Positions 26,401 to 36,436 of a stretch of 64,000 nucleotides of DNA are shown piece after piece. Every line of letters begins with the position of its first letter. Position 1 is the stretch's first letter. Position numbers and translations under genes: made by a program. Under the pieces are notes generated by a model. That model had not been told where the DNA came from and made no database searches. It saw nothing but the letters and a program-made list of their open reading frames with translations. The stretch comes from Novakomyces olei (lineage: Eukaryota > Ascomycota > Novakomycetes > Novakomycetales > Novakomycetaceae), in contig JADEYG010000007.1 in NCBI GenBank assembly GCA_016906335.1, positions 1,140,001-1,204,000 of the forward strand, in the 5' to 3' direction.

Positions 26401-27204
26401 ATGAGAAACAAATTTGAGGAGTAGAATTGATTAAACGAATAAAATAAGTGAATTAAAGTGGAAAAAAAAAAGAATTATATGTTTAATCAGAAAAACACTG
26501 AAAAGGATGAATAAAGCTTTCAGATCTAAAAAAAAAAGGAAAAAAAAAACAAACTCTAATAACTTTACATGTTTAGTCAGTGCTAACCTCCAGAATCGGG
26601 CGCTCAGACCGTACGCGACGAGATCAGTGAAGGATTCGCGAGCAGTGTGGGTCGGATAAAATCAAAAGCACAAGAAGCGTCAATGTACATCTCACAAATG
26701 TCTGCTCAAGGGTATGACTATGCGAATGCAGACTACGAGTGGCTACAGGCAAAAGCCTCTGAAAAAGCTGATCAAGCAACGGAAGCCGTCTCAGCGGCTG
26801 GGGCTAGGGTTAGTAGTGTAGTGGGCCAGGCAGAGCAAGCGGCAGGGCTAGAAAAAGCTCCGCTTTCTGACCGGGTGGCTGACTCTGTTTCAGTTGCCGT
26901 CGCTGAGCCTGTGTCCAGTATTGTCGACAGTGTGGGCGGAATGGGCGCAAATTCTCAAGGCAACCTTGGCTTTATTGACCGATTAAAGCAGCGGATAGAG
27001 CGGGCTAAATCAGAGGCAGCTTCTGGAATCCAGGCACAAAGAGAGGCAGCTGAAGCCGAGCTACATAGCATTTCTGTTTCGGCAGGCTCGAATTTGTTTT
27101 CTCAGCTTTCGTCTGCTGTCTATGGGACACCGACAGGTAAACCTGCTGCTATAAAAAGCGCTGTTAAAAGCGCCGTCGGGTCATTGCACACGGCCAGCGC
27201 GTAA
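23480..27204 (+). CDS. Large secretory alanine-rich helical-repeat protein
   Basis: Function not recognised. Three exons, 23480-23511, 23764-26237 and 26594-27204, give 1038 residues. The first join gives a clear ER signal peptide: MRWGFARLIFNFSSLAAYTL, then FSIIFICPSPENASA with probable cleavage near ASA. Residues about 35-190 hold a Tyr/Pro/Ala repeat (LYPYLSPVLERASPYIAPVA, INPVLQRAAPFY, YADKVLRVYAAQKPIVAAK) that suggests long amphipathic helices. A short tandem NPENG/SPENN repeat lies near 24914-24975. The rest is Ala/Glu/Lys-rich, strongly amphipathic and reminiscent of LEA, apolipoprotein or perilipin-like sequences. Many filamentous-fungus genomes encode long proteins of this style with unclear names. 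A TTAGGGTTAGGG stretch lies inside the coding sequence near 24583. A lumenal, vesicle or lipid-surface role is only a guess. Confidence 0.78.
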
Positions 27205-27440
27205 AGATTAAACAGCACTATCAAGTCGATTAATTTCCGCCTATCGGAAAAATCAGGCGGGAAATGATAAATTTTTACGGGCTCACTACCGACTAATACT
27301 GCACTTGCACCGTAGACAGCGCCGACAATGATACCTTTATGCTTTACCGAATGGCTTTTAATCACCACTTGTTTGTGGTGTATAAATATTTTAATTTGAT
27401 TTTTTGAACAATAAACAGTAAATTATAGACAAAACAGACA

Positions 27441-27518
27441 AATAATAAATAATAAATAATAAATAATAAATAATAAATAATAAATAATAAATAATAAATA
27501 ATAAATAATAAATAATAC
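27441..27518. repeat. AATAAAT heptamer tandem repeat
   Basis: About eleven copies of a 7-mer AT repeat just upstream of the kinase gene (start 27562). Confidence 0.95.
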
Positions 27519-27561
27519 TAAACAATCACGGTAAATGCCTAGATGGATATGAATCTGACGT

Positions 27562-28830
27562 ATGCATGATCTTGGAAACCTTCCGACGCCCAAAACCGCG
27601 AGCAGTGTAAGCTCGGATGAGTCGCCAGTGGCGCTGCGACTTGGCGATGCTTCAGGACCGCGATTCCCACGGAGCCTTGTGCGGGATCAAATCGGCTCAC
27701 AGCGATCAGCAACTGTTCCGATCCAGCAGCTGAGTGCGACAGTATCCAAACGAACGAGCTCCGTGAACCTTGCAGACTCTCTCAAGCAAGAGTTTCTGCA
27801 AAGCTCAGAGGAGCCCTTTGCTCAGGCACTGCAAAAGGCAATTGACAAGAGGAAAAAAGAGCCATACGTGCCAGTAAAAGAGGAAGCATACACAGTAGAA
27901 ACAGATCTTGGGCCCGTTGTCCCCGTTGTCCCCGTTGAATGGCACCCGGAACGCGTACTCGGAAGTGGATCTTTTAGCCGCGTCGTTTTATGCTCAGCAG
28001 AGTATAAGAGCTCTGTGCTCTTATCCGCAATCAAGTACGTCTCCTTCCCCGTATCGCTGCCAGAGTCCGATCGGATCGCCCGCTCCGTCCGCCGGGAGGT
28101 CAGTGTCCTTCGTAGTATAAGCCATGCTGCTGTAGTGGCCGTACACGGCTACCATGAATCTCCTGATCATGCTGTAATTGTTATGGATTATATTCCGGGC
28201 GGAACTTTGCTCGATCTGTTGGTGGAAGCTGGCTCAAGCAGTGAACGGGTGCTGCCTTCTTTGCGGTTCAACATGTTTTGCCAGCTGCTCGAGGCAGTGG
28301 CTTTTTTACACGCTCACGGTATTGTGCACCGGGATTTAAAGCTGGAAAATGTACTGGTAAACGGATCAATCAAGCTCCAACACGAAATGCTGGCCCGTTT
28401 GTTTGTACCCGCCGGCTTTGTCGTGCTCTGTGACTTTGGACTGTCCCGGTTCGTGCAGCCAGACACGGTCTTGCATACACGTTGTGGCAGTGCAGAGTAT
28501 GCTGCTCCTGAAATTATTATGGGAGAGGGCTATGATGGACGGGCTACCGATTGCTGGGCTCTGGGGGTAATGCTTTACACTATGTTTAATGGCCGTCTGC
28601 CTTTTGATGTCTCTTCTAGTCGACGCAGATCGAGCATGGTGCATTTGATCGCCCGTATCGAATGGGAATGGGATCCTGATGAGGATTTGGGTTTCTGTGG
28701 CGAACAGGCACAGCGAATTACGGGCCTTTTATTAAGACGAGCAGAGCAGCGTTCTACTGCGGCAGCTTTGCTTGGTGATGCTGACGTTTCTGCCAGCTTA
28801 CAGCTCTGTACAAATGTTGATAATTCCTAG
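27562..28830 (+). CDS. Serine/threonine protein kinase (CAMK-like, fungal)
   Basis: Single-exon kinase of 422 residues. The first about 120 residues are Ser-rich and polar. Catalytic elements appear in order: glycine loop GSGSFSRVVL (about 134), the lysine in LSAIKYVSF, catalytic loop HRDLKLENVL (about 255), DFGLSR (about 291), and activation segment TRCGSAEYAAPEIIMG. Then DGRATDCWALGVMLY and GRLPFD follow, and the arginine cluster SSRRRSSM at the start of the C-terminal region. All residues needed for activity are present. The CGS.EYAAPE..MG.GYDGR.TD.WALGV signature with the following RRRS cluster is common in an ascomycete-wide kinase family whose role I cannot name. Start chosen at the first ATG, 3' of a tandem repeat. 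Confidence 0.9.
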   Translation: MHDLGNLPTPKTASSVSSDESPVALRLGDASGPRFPRSLVRDQIGSQRSATVPIQQLSATVSKRTSSVNLADSLKQEFLQSSEEPFAQALQKAIDKRKKEPYVPVKEEAYTVETDLGPVVPVVPVEWHPERVLGSGSFSRVVLCSAEYKSSVLLSAIKYVSFPVSLPESDRIARSVRREVSVLRSISHAAVVAVHGYHESPDHAVIVMDYIPGGTLLDLLVEAGSSSERVLPSLRFNMFCQLLEAVAFLHAHGIVHRDLKLENVLVNGSIKLQHEMLARLFVPAGFVVLCDFGLSRFVQPDTVLHTRCGSAEYAAPEIIMGEGYDGRATDCWALGVMLYTMFNGRLPFDVSSSRRRSSMVHLIARIEWEWDPDEDLGFCGEQAQRITGLLLRRAEQRSTAAALLGDADVSASLQLCTNVDNS

Positions 28831-29064
28831 ATCACGTGTCTATATTTACTCAAGTTTTCCGTGAAAATTGCGTTTCATCTGTGTATTTTACATTCTTATT
28901 GCCTGGGAAGGTGACGTAATAAGGCCAGTGGGAGTCCAGCAGGTATGAATATCAAACCCTGTTGGCCCGTATTTGCCTATTCACTATATTGCGTCTAGTC
29001 ACAACTGCGCTCGGTCACAAGCTGTCTATAAGTTTAATTTTGCTTCTATTGTCAAATTGGCATC

Positions 29065-29491
29065 ATGATGGAACTTATGTCGCTCGGCAATTTTTCAGGG
29101 ATAATCTTGGACGAGGTTGTCAAACTCGTCAAAGACCAGGTCGCTGGGGTATGTACTTGATTTAAGGGCCAAAGATTCTTACGCAGCGTACTAGGCAGCC
29201 AAAGTTTCCACTGAGGAGGTGGACAAGGCGGGCGGAGAAAAGGTAATCAAGCCGCTCGTCTCAGAGATTTTGTCTGCCGCACAGGGACTAGGCAGCAACG
29301 TGGTAATGGCTCAGGTTAAAAATGCCTTTATTGCGTTTTGCAGCTCGGCACTGCACATCCCGCCTCCCATGGTAAACCTTATCCTGCAAAATGTGCAAGG
29401 CTTTGCGGAACAGAGGCTGGGGTCAGCTTTGGCTAATATCGTGGCAAATTTGCCAGCTATGCCGGCATTATCGAGCATTTCCAGAACATAG
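29065..29491 (+). CDS. Small hypothetical protein
   Basis: Not recognised. Two exons, 29065-29148 and 29195-29491, give 126 residues. The join (GTATGT donor, TACTAG acceptor, 46-nt intron) keeps phase and gives IILDEVVKLVKDQVAG followed by AAKVSTEEVDKAGGEKVIK. The second half has alternating hydrophobic helices (VMAQVKNAFIAFCSSALHIP and MVNLILQNVQGFAEQRLGSA). No signal peptide or clear transmembrane segment. An additional exon upstream, between 28940 and 29060, cannot be excluded. It lies between the kinase and GT34 genes, all on the plus strand. Confidence 0.6.
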
Positions 29492-29577
29492 AGTTTCAAA
29501 TTGACGTTTAAATGTGTATATTTGAATATTTCGATAGTAATAATGAAGAGGATCCTTATTGCGTATACGATCGAAAC

Positions 29578-29642
29578 GCGTATAACGTATAATGCGTATA
29601 ACGTATAATGCGTATAACGTATAATGCGTATAATGCGTATAT
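29578..29642. repeat. GCGTATAACGTATAAT tandem repeat
   Basis: About four copies of a 16-mer rich in TATA and GCGTAT steps; the last copy is shortened. Confidence 0.9.
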
Positions 29643-29684
29643 ATAAATGAAAAGGATCTACGTGTATACGCGTAAATACAATAA

Positions 29685-29736
29685 CCCTAACCCTCACAGC
29701 TTATTCTAAACAGGTCTAGGGTTAGTTAGGGTTAAC
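29685..29736. promoter_or_regulatory. Paired TTAGGG-type motifs before the GT34 gene
   Basis: A CCCTAACCCT motif and, 20 nt on, TAGGGTTAGTTAGGGTTAA in the opposite orientation, about 80-130 nt before the GT34 start codon. Regulatory role inferred from the repeated promoter position of such motifs in this window. Confidence 0.45.
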
Positions 29737-29813
29737 CCCCTTATTTGCATGGCATGACGCGTGTTAAAGCCAAAACTAATAATAATCCAAAGGCATTCAC
29801 ACACACAAGCACG

Positions 29814-31589
29814 ATGAGACCGCGTTCCATGCTGGTGCTGGCGGGCACTTCGCTCATCCTTGGAGGAATGCTGTGGATGGTGCTGGACACGTCTCAGCGG
29901 GCAATGGTCCAGAACCTGCCGAGCACGCTCGGGTCCAAAGTCAAGATCCCAACGTTCTCAGGCGCCGATGGCGGTGGCGCGCCCGCGGCAGATAGCGGGT
30001 TCCGTGAGAGGCAAAAGATTGAAGAGGAGGCTGCCGTCTCTACGGCAGAAACAAAAGGCACTGCGACACTCGCGCCGGCTCTTTCGAGCGCAGAAACTGC
30101 CGTAAGCGCTGCCGTGCCGACCACAAAAACTGCCGTGAGCAAAGACGCTGCCGCCCCTTCTGCCTCTTTTCCCGTAAAACAGGTCCGTGGACCATTTTCG
30201 CACCCTCGGCCAGAGCAGATCGTAATGCTGCTCGCCAGCGACGGACAGGGCAGCCACGGCGGTATCTCTGGCATGCTCGATATGGCTCTGCAGAATCGTC
30301 GGGAGTATGCAAAGCTTCATGGTACGTGCACTCGCTCAATTTTAATTGTCCTTTTTATAGCCTTTTTAATGGCCACAATGGTTTTTAATGGCTTTTTTAG
30401 CCTTTTAATGGCTATTTAATGTTTTTTTTTGCTGCCGTTCACTGGAAAGAATAGGTTCTTTTGCAGTCAGAAAACTGCTTTTCAACAGCTGTTTATTCAT
30501 TCAAATGTTTATTCATTCAATTGTTTATTCATTCAATTGTTTATTCATTCAATTGTTTATTCATTCAATTGTTTATTCATTCAATTGTTTATTCATTCAA
30601 TTGTTTATCCATTCATTTGTTTCATTCATTTGAATACTTCTCACTGATTTGATTTAAAATGCTGATTGCAAGGATACCATTTTGAATTTAAAAACACGTC
30701 TATCTACGACCTACACGGAGAATCACCAGTATGGGCAAAAATTCCGGCTATGAAGGACACGTTTTCCCAGTACCCTGACGCGGAATGGATCTGGTGGCTG
30801 GACCAGGACGCAATCGTTATGGATTACTCTATCAAATTGGAGAATTACATACTGTATCCCGAAGCATTAAGCAAGAATATTCTCTACGGCCAGCAGATTC
30901 ATATTCCCGGTGACGATTCCGAAGTGTTTATGCCAAGCGCATACGAAACGGATGATATTGATATTATTATAACCCAAGACCATAAAATGGTGAACGCCGG
31001 CTCTTTTCTTATCCGTCGTAGCATGTTCACCGAGTTTTTGCTCGAAATATGGGACGACCCATTCTACCAGCGTCTCGATCTTGAGATGAAGGAACAGGAC
31101 GTCTTTCTTCATTTCATCAGGTACCGCCAATCGTTCCGCAATCGCGTTGCTCTAGTCAAAGCCAACTTGCTGAACGCGTATCCCTTCACTCACGAAGACG
31201 TAGGCTGGGAGCCGGGACGGATCGCTGTTCACTTTGCCGGATGTTGGTACGTATCGAGCCATTATTACTATTATTTTTATTTATAACATTATTTTTTATA
31301 TTATTTTATATATTTTATTTTACATAATTTTATTTTAATTTTTGATTATGCTATTTTTCTGGTCAAAGTTCACGGTACTCTCAACTTTGACGTACAGCCT
31401 TTATACCGTATTTGTTCCTGTACCTAATTGTTTAGGGTCGATAACAGTTGTCAGCGACTTTGGAGCGAGTACTGGAAACGCAAGGAAGAGCTAAACGTCG
31501 GCTACGAGAAATCGTTCGGCACCAATTCAGTTCCTTCCAAGCCGTCACCCTCAGGCGCCCATTTGGTGCAGGGCGATCCCATGGAGTAA
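29814..31589 (+). CDS. GT34 alpha-1,6/1,2-mannosyl- or galactosyltransferase (Mnn10/Mnn11/Gma12 family)
   Basis: Type II Golgi glycosyltransferase extending N-glycan mannan or galactomannan. Three exons, 29814-30321, 30673-31246 and 31436-31589, give 411 residues. Residues about 7-25 (LVLAGTSLILGGMLWMVL) form the signal anchor; a Ser/Ala-rich stem follows. The catalytic part starts at about residue 130 with EQIVMLLASDGQG and continues after intron 1 (HGYHFEF). It shows SPVWAKIPAM, the WIWWLDQDAIVM block with its DxD metal site, and LDLEMKEQDVF. VAVHFAGC-type sequence follows, then W split by intron 2 and VDNSCQRLWSEYWKRKEEL. An in-frame upstream ATG at 29754 would add 20 residues; I chose 29814 because it gives the standard short cytosolic tail. 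Intron 1 contains a 16-mer repeat. Confidence 0.9.
30492..30610. repeat. TTGTTTATTCATTCAA tandem repeat in a GT34 intron
   Basis: About seven copies of a 16-mer inside intron 1 of the GT34 gene, lengthening that intron to about 350 nt. Confidence 0.95.
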
Positions 31590-31824
31590 TGGGGATAAGA
31601 AACTGTTTGAAGTTGAAACATATATTGCATAGGGTTTGTAGCACTTGTCGAAGCTGTTGTTTGATTTATTTTAAGGTAGATCTGTAATAGATATTGTTGT
31701 CCTTGTTCCTTTGTATGCTGGTTACATTGAAATGGAAATTAAGCTGAATTAAAATAAATAAAATCACCCCAACCTGTTAATTAAGCTATATATTTCATAT
31801 TCATAAACGGCAAGTCAATAGGTA

Positions 31825-32453
31825 TCAATCATCCTCCGTCTCATCACCAGAATTTTCCTCTTGCTTGGCCGTAAGCGATGCACTTGCTTCCTGCTTGACA
31901 CGTCTAATATTAACATTTTGATCACCGAATATCCTTACTTTCGCAGAGCTGCACCGGCAGCATTATTCTTTGATGAAGAGGCGCGCTTGCCTTTATGTGA
32001 GCCTGGCTCGCTCTTTGCATCATCTTCCGTAGCATCACTGGCAGCGCGACGGCCGGGCCCCCGTGACTCTTTCACATCGACATATTTTTCATCAACAAGC
32101 TCGACTAAAAAGTCAAATTGTTCTCTATTGTGAATCGCCTCCTTGCTAGAATTGAGTTAGCTTTGCAAGCGACAAAACGTGACGTGAATTAAGCTCGCTG
32201 AGCAGGCAAGATGGAAATTGGTTCAGTCAAGAATACTTTGTACTCACAAATGGGGTATCTGAACGCGCTTTGAGGAGCGTTGACGCATAACCAAAACTGC
32301 CTCATCCAAAAGCTTTTGCATGAAAAGTTCGAGCGCTTTTGAGACTAACAGCGGCGTAACCTGCGCAACTTTACCCACATCCTCGTCTGACTGCATTATT
32401 CTTTTAATTTTTCCAGGTGGGAACTTTGTCTTGAGCTCTGCGCGGCCCTGCAT
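31825..32453 (-). CDS. BUR6: Negative cofactor 2 alpha subunit (DRAP1/Bur6)
   Basis: Histone-fold subunit of NC2, which binds TBP on DNA and blocks or redistributes it. Three exons on the minus strand, 32248-32453, 31939-32145 and 31825-31903, give 163 residues; the second intron is only 35 nt. The histone fold fills residues about 8-85: [40 protein letters not shown] and [20 protein letters not shown], then [11 protein letters not shown]. These match DRAP1 segment by segment ([30 protein letters not shown]). The tail is acidic and lysine-rich and ends in DETEDD. The ATG at 32453 is immediately preceded by a long ATATTT repeat. Confidence 0.93.
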
Positions 32454-32496
32454 ATTGATGATGCTCGTTTTTGTGCCGTCGAATGGTTCAATAATA

Positions 32497-32683
32497 TCGT
32501 TTATATTTATATTTATATTCATATTTATATTTATATTTATATTTATATTTATATTTATATTTATATTTATATTTATATTTATATTTATATTTATATTTAT
32601 ATTTATATTTATATTTATATTTATATTTATATTTATATTTATATTTATATTTATATTTATATTTATATTTATATTTATATTTT
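32497..32683. repeat. (ATATTT)n hexamer array in the BUR6 promoter
   Basis: About 30 copies of ATATTT filling almost all of the 253 nt between the NOSIP stop and the BUR6 start, so it occupies the space expected for the BUR6 promoter and NOSIP terminator. Confidence 0.97.
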
Positions 32684-32706
32684 ATTTGTCATTATTCATC
32701 TAGCGA

Positions 32707-33630
32707 CTAGACTGCACGAAACGCAACCTGCTCGAGTTTGGTCTCTGCGTTCTTGTGAGCCGCAAATCCGGTTCCTTCTGATGCAAGCTCAATAATAGCA
32801 GGTGCTGTAGACGTAGCGTCCTGTACGGGAGAATCACAGGCCACACAACGGCCTCCGTCGCCACGTACAAATTTATCTACACACGACTTGCAGCAAACGT
32901 GGTGGCAGTTTGTCAGCAGGCAGCACGTAACAGCGTTCGATAAGCCCTTTCGGCAAGAAGGGCATATCCGTGGCTCACCTGTTTCGTCTATCAGCTTGGC
33001 AGCGTCCGTAATAAACTCCACCGGCACCAGTGCTTTTAGAGAGATATTGTGCGTTTTTCCCGTACCTTCTGACGCAGGACAAACAGGCCGCAAAGGTTTG
33101 CTTGCCGTTGTAGCAGTACTATGCTCGTACGTTCCACGCGGAGTAAAATTAGGAATCCAAAACGCTTCTCCCTTGAGCTTATTCCCAAACTCATTTGCCG
33201 CCCTTTCTGCCTTTATAGCCCGGCGTGCTCTCTCCACTTCAGACTCTTCAGTGAGGCCTGTATCGTCTGCCCTGGAATAACCCCGCTGAACCATTTCAAA
33301 CTCACGCACTGCCCGTTGCTGTGCTTCTGCCTCGTCCGTCTCGTGCTGGTTTCGCCGTGCCTTTTCCGCATCTTTTGCCTTCTTTTCCAGCTGCTTGATT
33401 TTTTGCCGTTGTTCCAATAAATTTTGCACTATACATTCGCGACAAAATAAGTGCCCGCGCTGACAGCTTACTGGATCTCTGCACCGTGACAAGCACAAAT
33501 GGCACGCGTCAAATTCGCGGTAAGCTTCTGCCGTAAGACGCTGTTTCTTTGTGCCATACTCGGTTTGCGAACGCTCATGCGCAGTGAAAACGGAGCCCGC
33601 AGTTGACCGTTTAGAGTGACGTTGCGGCAT
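32707..33630 (-). CDS. NOSIP: NOSIP-like RING/U-box E3 ubiquitin ligase
   Basis: Nuclear E3 ligase-like protein related to animal nitric-oxide-synthase-interacting protein and linked to the spliceosome in other eukaryotes. Single exon, 307 residues. The N-terminus [20 protein letters not shown] and the following YGTKKQRL match the family's RHGKNCTAGAVYTYHE and YGTQNIRL. A U-box/RING half lies at about residues 43-75 ([20 protein letters not shown]). A charged coiled coil follows ([20 protein letters not shown]). The second RING at about 215-265 keeps [21 protein letters not shown] and CVACD cysteines. Start is the ATG at 33630. Divergent from ILV3 with a TTAGGG array between. Confidence 0.9.
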   Translation of the reverse strand: MPQRHSKRSTAGSVFTAHERSQTEYGTKKQRLTAEAYREFDACHLCLSRCRDPVSCQRGHLFCRECIVQNLLEQRQKIKQLEKKAKDAEKARRNQHETDEAEAQQRAVREFEMVQRGYSRADDTGLTEESEVERARRAIKAERAANEFGNKLKGEAFWIPNFTPRGTYEHSTATTASKPLRPVCPASEGTGKTHNISLKALVPVEFITDAAKLIDETGEPRICPSCRKGLSNAVTCCLLTNCHHVCCKSCVDKFVRGDGGRCVACDSPVQDATSTAPAIIELASEGTGFAAHKNAETKLEQVAFRAV

Positions 33631-34077
33631 TTCTCGGCAGATATACGCGTACGAGAGCGTTTAAGCGAGCTCACGCATTAATATACAGAGCGCTCTGTAC
33701 CGTTTCTGCGCCAGGAGACTGTGCAGTTTAGGTCTTCTCCCGATTAATGTGCAGATTCCCGTTATCGCACAGCGCCATCTAATAAACTTACAAAAGTTTA
33801 AAACTATTAATTGCTCATTCTACTCGACCCTAACCCTAACCCTAACCCTAATGTACCATAGATATGGATATGAGAATAGTGTACCGTAGTAACGTTTGGC
33901 CTATGGCGGGCGATATAAAAGCGATTTCTTATTTACCGCCCGATCACCCACCATCACCTATCGGGGGCGAGGAAATAAAAAGAGTTTAAAAAGTATTTAA
34001 AATAAAATCATTTAAAATAAAATTATTCAGAATTATCAAAACCAAAGCTTAGCACTAAGCTTTACGGGACAGGTTTC
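33631..34077. other. Intergenic, NOSIP/ILV3 divergent promoters
   Basis: About 450 nt with the longest TTAGGG array of the window (33826-33852). No gene seen. Confidence 0.6.
33826..33852. promoter_or_regulatory. Four-copy CCCTAA array in the NOSIP/ILV3 promoter
   Basis: Four tandem CCCTAA units, perfect telomere-type repeat, placed about 200 nt upstream of NOSIP and 225 nt upstream of ILV3. A candidate binding site for a Tbf1/Teb1-like factor; could instead be a scar of telomere-sequence insertion at a repaired break. Confidence 0.55.
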
Positions 34078-36128
34078 ATGCTACACCGGGCGGCTGCTCC
34101 GGCTGCAGCGCGTAGCGCTAACCTTGTGCGGTACGCTTCGAGGCTCCTTATTTCTGATCTAATCGATTACAGCACAATGTCGTCCAGCACAATGCTCTCT
34201 GAGCAGATCAACAAGTACAGCGCTCAGATAACATCAAACAAGTCGCAGGGTGCCAGCCAGGCAATGCGTAAGTTTCTACAGCAAATCTTTCACCAAAAGT
34301 GTAAGCGGGTTGCTGATTGACAAGTTTATGCGTGCGGACTCGACTCTGAAGACATGAAGAAAGCCCAAGTTGGGATTGCCAGTGTGTAAGGCAAACATGT
34401 GAAGAAGAATTGAAAAATAAAATGGAAAAAAATATACAAAATAAAAACAATCACAAAATAACTAAGCATCAATTGATTTCGTCTCTTTTAATCTTTTCGT
34501 ACCGGTTTTCATTTTCAAAATTTGGGTTTTTATATGTTAATTATCCATTTTACTGACAGACGTACAGCTGGTTCGAGGGAAACCCTTGCAATATGCACCT
34601 TCTCGACCTTGGCCGGCGTGTGAAACAAGGGGTGCGCAAAGCCGGTCTTGTGGGCTTACAATTCAATACTATCGGCGTTAGTGACGGCATTTCCAACGGC
34701 ACAGACGGAATGAGATTCAGCTTGCAATCACGTGAAATCATCGCCGATTCGATTGAGACAGTAACTAACGGCCAATTGTACGACGCCAACATTTCCGTAC
34801 CCGGCTGTGACAAAAACATGCCCGGGTGTTTAATGGCCATGGGCCGTATGAATCGTCCAGCCTTGATGGTTTATGGAGGCACTATTCGTGCTGGCCACTG
34901 TGCCAGTATGAATAATGCCCCCATCGATATCATCAGTGCCTTCCAGTCTTATGGCCAATACATTGCTGGCCAAATTACCGAGGAACAACGTATGGATATT
35001 ATCACTCACGCTTGCCCGGGTGGAGGTGCCTGTGGAGGTATGTATACTGCAAATACAATGGCTTCTTGCGCAGAAGCTATGGGAATGACGCTTCCCGGTT
35101 CTTCTTCTTTTCCCGCCGGTAGTCCCGAAAAGTTTGCCGAGTGTGAGGCGGCCGGAGCTGCTATCCGGGTCCTTTTAGAGCGGGATATTAAGCCTCGAGA
35201 TATCATGACCCGGGCGGCCTTTGAGAACGCAATGGTTCTTACAATGATCCTTGGGGGATCTACAAATGCGGTCCTGCATCTCGTAGCAATTGCCCATTCT
35301 GTCGGTATTAAATTGACCTTGGAAGACTTTGAACGTGTCAGCGATAAAACGCCCTTTATCGCAGACGTAAAGCCTAGTGGAAAATACGTAATGGAAGATC
35401 TAAATGCTGTGGGTGGAGTCCCCGCTGTACTTAAATTGCTACTGCGCCACAACCTTATCGATGGCAATATTATGACGGTCACTGGAAAGACACTGGCCGA
35501 AAACTTGAAGGATCTGCCTGATCTCAAGGAAGGCCAGCAAATTATTCGTCCGCTAGACAAGCCCATCAAACCAGAGGGCCATATTCGCATTTTACGTGGC
35601 TCTTTGGCGCCAGACGGTGCTGTTGCCAAGATTACGGGTAAGGAGGGAACTTTTTTCAGAGGAAAAGCCCGTGTATTTGACAATGAATCACTTTTCGCCT
35701 CTGCTATTGAAACTGGAAAGATTCCAAAAGGTGAAAAGCTGGTTATAATTATCCGTTATGAAGGTCCACGTGGCGGTCCAGGCATGCCAGAGATGTTGAA
35801 GCCTTCCAGTCTTATTATGGGCTACGGCCTGGGCAAAGATGTGGCCCTTATCACCGATGGCCGATTCTCGGGTGGCTCTCACGGATTCGTGGTTGGCCAT
35901 GTGACGCCAGAGGCGCAGTTGGGCGGCCCTATTGCTCTTGTACGTGACGACGACGAAATTGTGATTGATGCGACACAAAATACGATTGATGTGAATATTA
36001 GCGAGGATGAAATGTCAAAGAGACGCGCTTCTTGGACAGCACCACCGCTGCGCTACCGTCAGGGTACTTTGTACAAGTACGCCAAGCTTGTATCTACCGC
36101 CACGGATGGTTGCATAACTGATGGTTAA
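34078..36128 (+). CDS. ILV3: Dihydroxy-acid dehydratase, mitochondrial
   Basis: Fe-S enzyme converting 2,3-dihydroxy-isovalerate and its methyl homologue into 2-keto acids, the third step of valine/isoleucine synthesis. Three exons, 34078-34267, 34325-34385 and 34568-36128, give 603 residues. Residues 1-35 ([20 protein letters not shown]) are a mitochondrial presequence. The first join restores [20 protein letters not shown] then [19 protein letters not shown]. The second gives [20 protein letters not shown], matching yeast Ilv3 ([20 protein letters not shown]). Cluster and active-site segments [26 protein letters not shown] and [14 protein letters not shown] are intact. The second exon is only 61 nt. 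Family length is about 585 in yeast. Confidence 0.96.
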
Positions 36129-36436
36129 ACAGCTAGTTGGGTTAGTTTCGAACAAATAAATAAATAAGCAAGCAAACAAACAAACAAACAAATAAACAAA
36201 TAATTAATTAATTAATTATATGCTTATATGTCTATATGTATTGAGAAATGTAGAAATGCTTTGCTCATTTGTCTATCTAAAATAGACCTTTTATATGTAG
36301 AATAGCCATACTTAAAATTACTGTATTAAATAAAAGCTGCCCACGTCAACGGTCGATCACGTGACCTCAGCCCACGCAGCTCCACAAAAGGAAATTCCTT
36401 TTAAGAACAAAGAGATTGGCAGATTCAACAATCACA
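36129..36436. other. Intergenic, ILV3 to noxR
   Basis: About 310 nt with a short AAAC/AAAT repeat tract near 36157-36200. No gene seen. Confidence 0.5.

Larger units (their letters stand above)
29492..29813. other. Intergenic with a 16-mer repeat and telomere-like motifs
   Basis: Holds about four copies of a GCGTATAACGTATAAT unit (29578-29642), then CCCTAACCCT at 29685-29694 and TTAGGG/GTTAGGGTTAA motifs at 29715-29736, just upstream of the GT34 gene. Confidence 0.8.

Noticed and set aside
30429-30652. Plus-strand frames encoding repeated Phe-Ile-His-Ser
   Set aside because: Translation of the 16-mer repeat lying in the GT34 intron.
32320-32703. Open frame encoding an Ile-Phe repeat protein on the plus strand
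   Set aside because: Translation of the ATATTT array, antisense to BUR6.
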